Origin: Rapana venosa
Lineage: Eukaryota > Mollusca > Gastropoda > Neogastropoda > Muricidae
Assembly: GCA_028751875.1 (NCBI GenBank)
Contig: CM054157.1
Location: 53,996,229-54,060,228, forward strand
DNA: 64,000 nt
Direction: 5' to 3'
A model generated the notes under the pieces. It made no database searches and was not told where the DNA came from. It saw only the letters and a list, made by a program, of their open reading frames with translations. Shown one piece after another: positions 20,641-31,300 of the stretch (position 1 is its first letter; every line of letters begins with the position of its first letter). Both the position numbers and the translations under genes were made by a program.

Positions 20641-21088
20641 GTCTCTCCTCTTTTATCATTTTGCTTATAGTTATAGTGTATCCTTATGAAGGATTCATAC
20701 ATTATATTATCAATATTTTATTGGGCTTGTCCGCTGTACTTAAGTTTTAATGAATGCCTTATTTCAATATCTGTTTGTTATATGTAACAAGTATATGTAC
20801 CATTTGACAATGTGTAGATGTTATCTTTATGACTTATTAAGTTTGGTTGTTATGTTTGTTGCTTTGTTGTTGTTCTTGTTGTTGATGTTGTTTGTTTTTC
20901 TCTCTTTTTTTCTTTTTTTCTTCTTTTTAGTGGTTTGGTTTTTCTTTCTCTTTTGTTTGTTTGTTTTGGTTGGGGTGTTTTGGGGGTTTGGAGTGGGGTG
21001 TTTTTTTTAGGTTTTTTTCTTTTATTTTTTGTTTGGTTTTGTTGTTGTTGGTTTTTGTTGATGTTTTTTGTTGTTGGTGGGTTTTTTT
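20641..21088. other. T/TG-rich end of the left contig
   Basis: AT-rich sequence passes into TTG/TTTG/TTTTT low complexity that ends at the gap. No gene is seen. Confidence 0.8.
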
Positions 21089-21588
21089 NNNNNNNNNNNN
21101 NNNNNNNNNNNNNNNNNNNNNNNNNNNNNNNNNNNNNNNNNNNNNNNNNNNNNNNNNNNNNNNNNNNNNNNNNNNNNNNNNNNNNNNNNNNNNNNNNNNN
21201 NNNNNNNNNNNNNNNNNNNNNNNNNNNNNNNNNNNNNNNNNNNNNNNNNNNNNNNNNNNNNNNNNNNNNNNNNNNNNNNNNNNNNNNNNNNNNNNNNNNN
21301 NNNNNNNNNNNNNNNNNNNNNNNNNNNNNNNNNNNNNNNNNNNNNNNNNNNNNNNNNNNNNNNNNNNNNNNNNNNNNNNNNNNNNNNNNNNNNNNNNNNN
21401 NNNNNNNNNNNNNNNNNNNNNNNNNNNNNNNNNNNNNNNNNNNNNNNNNNNNNNNNNNNNNNNNNNNNNNNNNNNNNNNNNNNNNNNNNNNNNNNNNNNN
21501 NNNNNNNNNNNNNNNNNNNNNNNNNNNNNNNNNNNNNNNNNNNNNNNNNNNNNNNNNNNNNNNNNNNNNNNNNNNNNNNNNNNNNNNN
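21089..21588. other. Assembly gap of exactly 500 N
   Basis: An uninterrupted run of 500 N. The round number indicates a scaffolding placeholder rather than a measured distance. It lies in the spacer between the two inverted arms. Confidence 0.99.
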
Positions 21589-24245
21589 ATAAAAATAAAC
21601 CCTGTACACAGACTTTACTAACGGGTTTGGGGGGGTTCATTGGTCATATTGACACACCACGCCTGTATTTTTGCCCAAGGGGATAGAAAAGTTTAAGTGG
21701 TTTTGATAGAACGTTAGGATTGACAACCATGCTTTCGAAGTGGGCTTTCATCCTTTTGGGGGTTTTAAAATATGATTTCAGGGTTGGGAATTTTTTTTAC
21801 TTCAAATTTAATGTCGTAAAAACAGCAACTTTTCCCTTTTTTAAAGGAAAAGTTTTTGGGTTATAGGGGAAAACCGCCACGTTTTTTGTTCTTTTATATT
21901 TATTCATTATTATTCAAATTGTAGAAAAAATGTTTTTCCAAACAAAAACCAGTCGGGGTTTCCCGTTAAATTTGCGATTCCTTGACAACGCTGAACAAAA
22001 ACATTTGCTTTGCAAGAGGTCTTCTCAAAGTATCAGGCAAACTCGACAGAAGAACAAGGGGATTAATAAAAGTAAAAGAACTGGAACGCAAATCTTACTG
22101 TGCAAAAGGTTATTACGATTTTGTGCGCGGAAAAAGGGAGCTCTTTCCCCCACGGCTACAGAAAAACTCAACCAGTTGTCTAAGGGTAACTCTACAGCCC
22201 ATTTTTAATTTAAAGATCCCACAACGTCTTACAAAATTTGTTTGGGTTTTTGAGCCCCCTTTGGGGGCGGTTCTATGAGGGAAAAATACCCTTTGCGTTG
22301 GTTATTTTAACTCATTGGAGTCGCAGAAAAATGGATCCTCCCTTTTGTGGTGACGTGATTTTGGCAATTTTTGAAAAATTCAGCAGACTTCCCCAAACAA
22401 AAAATGCTTACCTTATTATCTTGAAAATTTTTTAATGTGTTCTTTTGAGGTGTTTCACAGTTTTCTATTAGATGACGTTTTTATTTTTTTACTTTTTTCC
22501 CAAAATTTAATTCACTGAATCTGAAAAATAAAAAGTTTTGAAAATTGGGGGTTTGGGAAATTTTTAAATGGCTTAAAACTTTTAAACAATAGCCCCCTTA
22601 AACCATTGATGATTTTTCCCCAAAAGTAAACTTCCCCAAGTGGCTGAATCCTGTAAATTTTCACTTTTTTGTAAACTACTTTTTTTTTTTTGAATCTTAA
22701 CCCCGGGGTCCTGAAATCCCCAAAATATCATTCTTGACATGTCAAAGAAAATTGGCCCAAAAGATAAAAACTAGGCAAGTTATGGTCAAAGGAAAGCAAC
22801 TGGTTTTGAAAAATGAATGCCCTACAGGCCAGGTACTTTCCCTTAGTTAACCATTCTTTGGTTTTTAAAAAAATTCGTAAGTCTGCCGAATTTAAAGCTT
22901 GGCACGTCACAGTAAAGGAAAAAAAGTGCCCAACTTAAGCTTTGCACAACCCAAAGATTTTTTGGGGGAGGGAGTAACCCATTTTGGTAAAAAAAACCCT
23001 TGACATGGGAGTAAACTCTTTGCTTTTTTACACCGTCCAGTTAAAACAAAAACAAAAACCCAAATTGTGCAAAAGGCTTCTTCCCATCGTCCTTCTGATT
23101 ACGAAATCCTTCCACCCCCAGAGCAATGTACTGTGAACCGCCAATAGCTTTCTACCTCAATTCAAAGAGCTAGAAGAACTTCCATGAAAAAACCCCCCTT
23201 TTTTTAAAATCAAAGACGGCGCACAAAACAGTTTACTGTAAAAATTTAATATTACATTAGAAATAAAAAAATATAAATTAATAAAACAAACAAAAACCAA
23301 GTCAAAAGCGGGTTTCCCCTAAAAAAGAGCCCTGAAAACATGCCCCAACATTGGCTTAAAGATCCCTTTGGGGATGTACAGAGCTTGGAAGAATGGGGGA
23401 TTGTTGGGAAATTTTTTGCTTTTGGGGTACACAAATGTTTGGGTTTCTACAAGCGCACAGCAATTTTGAAAAGCTAAGAAAAACCCCAGTTTCCTAAACT
23501 TTTAAACTTTCGTAAATTTGAAGCTGAAAATTAGCAGATGATTTTACTTACAAAAAAATATAAAACTAAAAAATGGCAAATTCCCAAACCCAACACGACT
23601 GGGAGTTTAAGTTTGGGGTTTATTAGGCCATAAAACCTCTATGGGCCCCACGGGAACTTTCCGTAAAGCCCTAAATGTGGACCAGTAAATTAGCACTTGA
23701 TAAACAATTTAGCCGCAGAAAAATGAATTTGGATAATTTCATTACAAAAAAAAGGGGGCAGGTTTTTCTTGCTTCATAAAAAGACTCGTGCAAAAAAACC
23801 CCCACATTTTCTTTCATTCCTTCCAAAACTTTCCTCTGGATGAAACAGTTAACATTGGTTTTTTGGGTTTTTGGTTGCAAAAGAAGACGAGAAAATTTCT
23901 TGGTTTTAAAAGGGTGGGATTTCTATTAACTGGAAAGACCTCCCAAAGTTTTTATGCCTTCAGATTTGCTATTCTTTTTTGGGCCCGCGGCAGTGACAAT
24001 GAAAATTAAAAAGGGCATTTCCCGTAATAAAGTTTTAAATTTTTCCTAAAACCCCCCACAGCTGACACAATTAGCATCCCCCAGTCCCAACCCCAAAAAA
24101 CCCTTTTTGCAGTTATTACACGATGTTTTTATGTCCACCCAAACATTTACAAGCTTAATTTAAAGAATACCAAAAAAAAAATTACCAATTTTTTAAAACC
24201 CAAAAAGAAAGAAGATTAAGACCGCCTTTAAATTTTTCCCCAAAG
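21589..24245. other. Low-accuracy sequence, no assignable gene
   Basis: The stretch is crowded with runs of A, T, C and G four or more long and has no family I recognise. One segment, 21982-22206, keeps a lysine/arginine-rich frame ('NICFARGLLKVSGKLDRRTR', 'ELERKSYCAKGYYDFVRGKR') that could be a remnant of a real coding region, but neighbouring frames break within tens of bases. I assign no function. Confidence 0.5.
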
Positions 24246-24279
24246 TTCCCAGGCACCAATCCTGAAACTCTTAAAGTTT

Positions 24280-24645
24280 TTGCTAAAAGCCTTTTATTTT
24301 ACAACCCTTACACAGATGCAGCTTTACATTGAAGCAAAACTAGCAAAGTATACAAAATGCAGGCGTAGGTACAGATCAGCATTTACTGTGTTGAGCTCTA
24401 TTACTACAGGTACAGCAACTCTGTCTACAGCCGCAGCAGGAACAGGCATTGCTCTCTTGGCTACTGGAATTGGAGCTCCTGCATCAATTGCATTGGGCTC
24501 TGTTTCAATAACAGCAGGAGCCTGTTCATTTGTCACATCAGTCTTTTCGAAGAAGGTTGTGCGTAAACTAGAAAAACATGATGCTGTTGTTGCCTTGACA
24601 TTAGCCAAGCTAAGCTCATTCAGCTCATTATTAGCAAAGCTCTAA
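24280..24645 (+). CDS. Hypothetical Gly/Ala-rich hydrophobic protein next to the Polinton-like polymerase remnant
   Basis: A 121-codon open frame with balanced codon content in a locally clean stretch. Residues 1-35 are basic ('KLAKYTKCRRRYRSAFTV'). Residues about 40-90 form a Gly/Ala/Ser/Thr-rich hydrophobic region ('AGTGIALLATGIGAPASIAL', 'VSITAGACSFVTSVF'). The C-terminus is charged, then Ser/Leu-rich ('KKVVRKLEKHDAVVALTLAK'). The frame stops at 24645, and the neighbouring frame continues with about 35 charged codons, which suggests a one-base frameshift near the end. I recall similar Gly/Ala-rich proteins from large DNA transposons of invertebrates but cannot confirm a family. The hydrophobic centre suggests membrane association. 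The start is the first ATG of the frame. It may equally be a pseudogene. Confidence 0.45.
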   Translation: MLKAFYFTTLTQMQLYIEAKLAKYTKCRRRYRSAFTVLSSITTGTATLSTAAAGTGIALLATGIGAPASIALGSVSITAGACSFVTSVFSKKVVRKLEKHDAVVALTLAKLSSFSSLLAKL

Positions 24646-26059
24646 CAGATTCCACAATATCAGAAGAGGAGTTCAAGCGTTCTCATGATGACTACATTGA
24701 CTACAAGCGTTCAAAAGCTCGAACTTCCAGAACAAATACACCAAAGCTATGCCTGTGGACATTGACGTAATAGCAAATGTGGGAGTATATAGAAGAAAAA
24801 AGGTGTATCAGAGCTTTGGCTCAAGGACAGTGCTTTAACGATCAGCTGATTACTCTATTAATAGAACGTCAATAGGAAATTACCTGCGGTTAGATTTCAA
24901 CTGCTTATCCCTAGCAAAAGAAGAGAAGATCAAAGAAACAAGAAGATCGTCAATTAATTAATAAATTAATTTATTGCTTACTATATGAGTTAGATTATTT
25001 TAGTTGAGGGCGTCTCGTCTGGGACACAACGTGTGTTTCAGACATGAGCTAAATGTTACCACAAGGGCAAAACGTGGTACAAAGATAGTCAAGGATCAAT
25101 AGCATTGTCAATTTGCACAAAATACAGTGCAACATATAATATAGACACGAGTATAGGTTCAGTGTGGAGTGTCTGCAATTCTATAAATTACATGCAGACG
25201 CGATAGACAGAGACAAATGTAACTGTTAATGTGTCCAAAACAAACAAGCACAAGGAACTGTCTATTTGAAGAGCATCTAACCACAATGGGCAGATGTGTG
25301 AGATGTGTGCAACTGTGGTACATTCTGCATGAGACGAGCAAGCTCAAGGAGGGGATCAGGAGATTCTGGGAGTGTTGTTAAGTTCTTCCGCAGTTAGAGA
25401 ATTAAAGCAACAAAGTAGATTTATTCACCATTGTTGTGTGTCAGGACAGCTGTACATTCCCCTTACCATGTGTTGTAGCAACACGCTCGCCTTGTGGTTG
25501 CTGGCACAGTCAGAACAAGATCGCGATAAGTGTTTTATGTGCTGGTTGTTGTGTGCTTGCAAAACTGTTTTCATTTGACAAAGAATGCAGAGAAGGAGTT
25601 TTCAAAATTCGAACATCGTGACATGCTTGACTTTGCACGGCATTGATTTTCATGTTGCTGTTTGGAGTATTGGACAAGCTATAAGAGAATTAACCCACCC
25701 GATCTGTGTGATTGTGTGCACTGGAAAGATGCAGCGCTATGACCATAGCATTTTTAGCAAGTCTTCCACTGTAGCGTTGATCCAACCAAAAACCATGTAG
25801 ATTATTGTTGGAGTAAATGATAATTATACACTTATTAGTAAACAATGAGTAGACTTATTTCTCAGAAACCAAACCATCAGCACTGAGAACAAGAGATTTG
25901 AGACGATGCTTGGTTCGTATTAACTCTTTACAGGCGGCCGACAAAACACAAAAAAACATTGTAAGAGTAGAGGACCGAAAGCAATCACTGAACTTGTACA
26001 CAAAGTCACGGAGACAAGTATTTTAGTCAGTAGTACTTCAAGAATATAAATAGCTACAA
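24646..26059. other. Interval between the hypothetical ORF and polB, no gene recognised
   Basis: Normal-complexity sequence without microsatellites. Short plus-strand frames at 25372-25578 and 25585-25800 have no family I recognise. It may be decayed Polinton sequence, including the polymerase N-terminus, but this is inference. Confidence 0.45.
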
Positions 26060-27206
26060 AGGTCCTATGTAGTTGTATGCTGACTTTGCAGTCTATCTTT
26101 GTGCCATATGGAGGACGGCATGGCACAAGTAGCCTTAAACGAGTCTTTACTCAGTAATCATCAAGGTTGTACATTTGGTTATGTTTCGCGCGTGTTTGAT
26201 ACCGATGGTGCACACTCAGAGGCCATTCTGTTGTATCGAGGGACAGACGCGGCTAAGCTTTTTCCTTGAACACATGAAAGGCGAGTATAAACCACTGACT
26301 GCTCAACAAGCTAACCCTACAAGAGATCATTTATTGACTGATAAAGACACAGGAACAGTATGCTTCTGGCCAACATTTGTGGGATGTTTGTTGGTAATTA
26401 TTAGATAACACCCAGGTGGCAGGGACAATCACACAGAGATCCAAGAACCACATCGTGGTGAGTTTCGTGGAGCAGCACATAGTAGTGCAATCTTCAAACA
26501 AAAATGTAAGATCCCTAAAAATGGAAAGCTGCACAGTTTTTTTCCACAGTCAGAGGAGGTTGGAACTCTACCTAATTATGCAGGCAGTAACTGATGAGTA
26601 AAAGCTTACTGATTGCACAGTCATCAGAGAAGTACTGACTTTTTCGCACTGTAATTTGCGGTGTCCTTCTTTGATTCTAGCACAAAAATCTGATGGTGAG
26701 TCCTGAGAGTCTTGTTTTCATCATGAGTATTTGCTCAATACAGAAAATACTTTGACACATAGTGTGCAGAAAAGGCGTCTATCCTTATGAGGGTACATGG
26801 ACTATGGGAAAGGTTTGATGAAGAAGATGCCTCCAAAAGAGAGCATTTTTTCAGCAGACTGACAGAGTACACGAATCAGTGATGGATGAATAATCAGCAT
26901 GCTCAGTGGGTCTGGCAAAAGATGCAGTGTCATAACGATAGGGCGATTACCATGATCAGTATCTCAATTGCTGATTGATCTGTTTGCTTTGCTGATGTCT
27001 TTGAGAACTACATGAGAAAGACCGCGAATTGAAACATTTACGGATCTATGACCATCACACCTATTATCACAGACCGGGACTATGTCTTGGGATGCTTTCT
27101 GGAAGTGTACTGGGGTGCACGAATGATTTGTTGATCCTGCGACCTTTATGCTCCAACATGATTGAGGAAGTGGTCTCGTGCGGCAAAATAATAAGAAGAT
27201 ATGGAC
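26060..27206 (+). pseudogene. Protein-primed family-B DNA polymerase (Polinton/adintovirus type), heavily decayed
   Basis: The plus strand holds an ordered series of motifs of the viral/Polinton protein-primed DNA polymerase, spread over all three frames. An exonuclease-I-like 'LYADFAV' lies at 26073-26093. Next is a 'HSEAILLYRGTDAAKLFLEH' block (26210) and 'HRGEFRGAAHSSA' (26451-26489), the zinc-site-associated block usually preceded by a DHCH motif, here damaged. An 'LIMQAVTDE' block (26571) corresponds to the usual H-L-I-MQA segment. 'KGVYPYE' (26771-26791), 'MSWDAFWKCTGV' (27082-27117) and 'MIEEVVSCGKIIRRYGQ' (27160-27210) follow. This covers the exonuclease and the start of the polymerase domain. 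The downstream catalytic palm motifs are missing because the sequence enters a (GA)n tract. There are many stops and frameshifts. No intact gene is present. Confidence 0.75.
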
Positions 27207-27330
27207 AGAAGAGAGAGAGAGAGAGCGGATGAGAGAGAGGAGATGAAGATTGGAAGAGAGGAGGATACGAGATGAGAAGATGACCCGAGACGAGAGAGAA
27301 CGCGATGGAGAGAGAAGAGAGATGAGTCGC
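27207..27330. repeat. (GA)n microsatellite at the inner end of the right arm
   Basis: Imperfect purine tract with GATGA and CGAGA interruptions. It truncates the polymerase remnant and matches the (CT)n tract at 18224-18475. Confidence 0.85.
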
Positions 27331-27650
27331 CACGTGCAGATTTGTAAATCCATATCATAGAAATATAGTTTTGTAAATTCCATCAGTACACTATCAGCGA
27401 CTTTATTAATCACTCAGCTGATGTTTAGACATTGTCCTGTTAAGACGTCCCGAGGCGCTAATTTTAAAGATTGTGAGTTTAGTGGAGAAAAATCATTTTT
27501 GAGAATCATTTTTAAATAACCATACATATACAATAAAACACTCAACTTTAACACGGGGAAGAGGAGGGAGAGAGAAGAGAGGGGGAGAGAGAGAGAGAGA
27601 GAAAGGAGAGAGAGAGAGAGAAGAGAGGGGGGGGGGGGGAGGGATTATTT
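27331..27650. other. Right-arm counterpart of 17906-18223
   Basis: A diverged unique block (27340-27550) is followed by (GA)n at 27559-27638 and a G run. 'ggtatatgcaagggaggata' at 27641-27670 mirrors 'cctcccttgcatttatacc' on the left. No coding sequence. Confidence 0.7.
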
Positions 27651-28268
27651 GGTATATGCAAGGGAGGATATTTTACTTTTTTTCCAAATTAAATTGTGGT
27701 TTTTTTTTTTTTGATGATCAAGGGGAAGAAAAATGCTTTTAAAAGATTTTATGGTTCGTTTTGTCTAAATGATCGGGGAAGGGGAGTTCCACAGACAGGG
27801 CCCTGAGTAAGTAAGCTAGATTTGCACAAATCTTTTTTGGGGAATTGGGAACAGGGGTTTTCAGTATTTCTGGAATGATTCTTTGGGAACATGTTTTTAA
27901 AAGGGATGGGGAAAAAAATTCCTGTCATTTCTTAAAATAGACCCCTTTTTTTAAAATATTGTCTTTGGTTTTAGGGGAAAAATATTTAATGAGTAAAATC
28001 CCCTAGTAACGTGTTTTTTTTTCAAAGAACCATTTTAAAAGACATACAGACTTATAATTTTTTCATGGGTTGCACTAGCAGAACCCAACAGGGTTAAAAA
28101 CAAAATCTATTAAAGGTTTTAAATATAAGTTGAAGAATAGTTTCTTAAATGAAAAGTCAAGAAAAGTTTGATTTTGTCAGTTGGTATCTTTTTGAGACTG
28201 TATTTGCAAAAGAGGGATATGTGATGGTACCAGCTAAAATTTTTCCAATTGTTACCCTAGAATTTGTG
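27651..28268 (-). mobile_element. LINE C2, right copy, uninterrupted but low-accuracy
   Basis: In reverse complement it matches 14100-14369 joined directly to 17543-17880, so LINE F is absent here. The join lies near 27989-28010. Compared with the left copy there are many single-base gains and losses beside homopolymers, and no long frame survives. A stop-free frame shorter than 100 codons at 28149-28427 overlaps it on the plus strand and is not a gene. Confidence 0.8.
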
Positions 28269-28353
28269 GTGAGAGAGAGAGAGAAGAAGAGAGAGGGGAG
28301 GGGGAGAGAGGAGAGGAGAGGAGAGGAGAGAGGGGAAGAGAGAAGAGAGAGAG
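28269..28353. repeat. (GA)n microsatellite
   Basis: Purine tract corresponding to (CT)n at 14032-14078 of the left arm. Confidence 0.9.
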
Positions 28354-28359
28354 TTCGGT

Positions 28360-31300
28360 TCGGATGTTTTTTTCTTTGGGCCATACCCATAATGAAGGGG
28401 AAAGAGAAAAAAAAAACCAAATCATAAAAAAACATAAAAAAAAACAAAAATCAACTTATAATCTAAAAATAACTAGATGTTGAAAATTTCTTCAGCTTGA
28501 AGTTTTGTAAAGGAAGTGAGACAATTCCAAATATCGTTTTCTTGCAAGGACATCAGAAAAGTTAATTTGAACGTGCAAGGCTGCAAAAATATTTAGGTAA
28601 ATAAACTTACTCTGAGCTCCTTAAAAAAAGACAGCACAGAACAAAATGTAACTATCATCTTTACCACTTTTACAGGGGACATATCAAAATCAATGTCATT
28701 ACAATTTTTTTTATCGAAAGTGATGGGGCTAAATTTAAAATACCAACCAAAACCCTTGGGTCATATTTTAAAAGTCTGTTAAATCTGAAATCAAATACAG
28801 TTTATTATGTGAGCTACAAAATAATCATAAAAATCAAACCGTGCTTTTTTAAACATGTTCATTCCACTTCTGCCATCTGCAGTAAACAAAACGTTGACGA
28901 AAAATTTTTTGAATCCTTTACACTTTTCCCCACCTTGATTTCCCCACATCACCAAAGCTTTTTATGTAAAAAAATACGTACATCAGTCCCCCAATTCTTC
29001 CTGCCCTTTACTAACTCAAAAAAAATTTTATTGCTTTGAAGGGTAATCTTGATTCCCCCCTTTTCCCAAAATTTTGACCAAAATAGCGTTTTTCATTAAA
29101 CGTGAGTTAATGTTTTTGGGGTCTATTGGTTTCACAATTAAGGTCGTTAGGGTGCCATGTCAACACCAAAATTTTTTAGAGCAAATAAATGTACAGATTC
29201 ACAAAATATTGCGCTTTTTTAAAAACCCCCCCAACTCGGAACCGTATGGCAACAGGTGTATTTAAGAGCAATCCCTTCAGAAACGTTTTATGGAGAGTTG
29301 TTAAGTGTGGACAGTCTTTTCATTACACAAAAAAAAGCTTTTTTTCCCTTGCTACCCAGATCCTTACCCTGAGAAAAAAACTAAGGCGATTTGAAAAAAA
29401 TACTCCCAAATATTGTCCGCATTAAAAACGGCATTCTTCCATCTAAACCCCCCCTTTTCCCTCACTCAAAAAACCGCCCCCCTGACACAATGATGTTGTT
29501 TTCTTCAGTTAACCTTAAATGGAGCGAGGCAGCAGACGCTGTAAATTATTAAACTGAACCTGCAAACCTTAGCATCTTGACAAAAAAATATGTCATCTGC
29601 AAGTAACGTAAACATTCAAATGCCTGCAAGGAAATGGCACCGTGTTTTCCCTTTTATAAATTATTTCTTTGACATTTTTGTTTATAAAAAGAGAAAAAAA
29701 AACGGGGACTGCATACCCCCCCTGCTTACCCCTCCCGTGATTTAAATAACATGGGTCAGAGCGGCCCCACCCCTAATTACATTTTACTGTTCATACTGTT
29801 TAAAATACATGAATGTAATTTACCATTTATACATTCTTAATAAAATAGCCCCCAAAGAAAACTTTATTTATAAATCAAAAAGCTTTCTCAAAAATCAAAA
29901 AAAAGCACAATAATTTTCGGTTAGGGAAATTGTTTCTGCACTAGGGCTAACAATTAACATTGATTACTTTGAGTACCTTTTTTAAATCCAGCTTAAAAAA
30001 TCACCGAAAATTTCATTTTTTTACCCACCTTTTTATTACGATTAAAAATTTGTGCTAAACCCAAATTTCTACTGACTTTGCTAAAAAATTTCCCTCTATG
30101 TTTTGGGATTTTTTAGTATCCCCTTTTTTTAAAAAGTGGTAACAAATGATTTGTCCATGCTTCGGGAAAAATAAGCCTTTGTCAAACAAAACATTAAAGA
30201 GCTTTTGTAAAAAACCCGCAAACCTGTTATTGTAGTTTTTAATAACTTCACCACCAATGCCATCGGGCCCAAAACCCTTTGCGGTCTTTCAGTTTTCTTA
30301 TTGCGCGACTTCCTCCTAGATATTGGACGATTAAAAAACTGTTCTTTTTAATACGTGTAACCCCAAAATTTAAATTTCATTCTTACTTCTTTTTCTAGAA
30401 AGATTTAAAATGCTGAAACCGTTCAAGACTGATGTTTTTTTAGGCAAATTTTTTTAAAAAGCCTTTTGAATAGTATCCCAAAAAATTTTTGATATGTATT
30501 GATCTACCAGTTTACTAACAATTGGCTTTAAAAATCTTTTTTCCCTTTTCTTTTCAAAGATATTGTATTCCCCTCTAACTTTGTATATTCTTTCAACTTG
30601 TCGTCCAAAAGACGTCGAAATTTTTTTTAATAACCTTTTTCACATGTCTTCTGTGTTAAACATTATTGTCAAACAACCCCTGTCTTTTATGGTTTTTACA
30701 GACACCCATTTTGTCCTACCTCCGGCACCTCTTTTAATTCATTAAACTTTCAAAGCCATTAATGTCAAAGTCAATCAAAAGATTTTGATTTAAATTTTTT
30801 TCGTGAATATTTTGAACAAAGAGTTCTTTAAAGACGTAGATGCCATTATTCCATACCATTTTTTTGAAAGTTTGGTTCGTGATTTAGAGTATTACAGAAG
30901 TTATTTTGGAAAGTTTTTACTTTAAACGTAAGAGGTGTGACAGAGTCTATTCGTTTAGAATGAGCAATTTACAGTGTCACACACTGGAAATAATTTGTCA
31001 GAAAAAAAAAAATAATCATTCACATATTCCCCGAACTTTTGATGTATGCAACCCTCACGGCGCCCTTCTAACCCTTTTTAAAAATTAATTAATGTTGTAC
31101 AAATCAATAACAATTTTCCATAAATTTTTTAAATTAGAATCTTGCGAAAGCGAACAGCATGGTGCCCGATTTCGCATTGCATGTCAAGAAAAGAATTTAT
31201 TGATTTTGACCAATATTACCGTTCAAAAAATTCAAATCTACACAGGGAAAATAAGCATCATACTTCAGTAAAAATCAATCAGCATTTTCCGTAACTGTAC

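Noticed and set aside
20927..21640. Frames of over 170 codons spanning the gap
   Set aside because: They consist of N translated as X and have no sequence support.
24280..24645. Minus-strand 94-codon frame overlapping the hydrophobic ORF (24324-24608)
   Set aside because: An antisense shadow. The plus frame is longer and continues after a frameshift with sensible composition.
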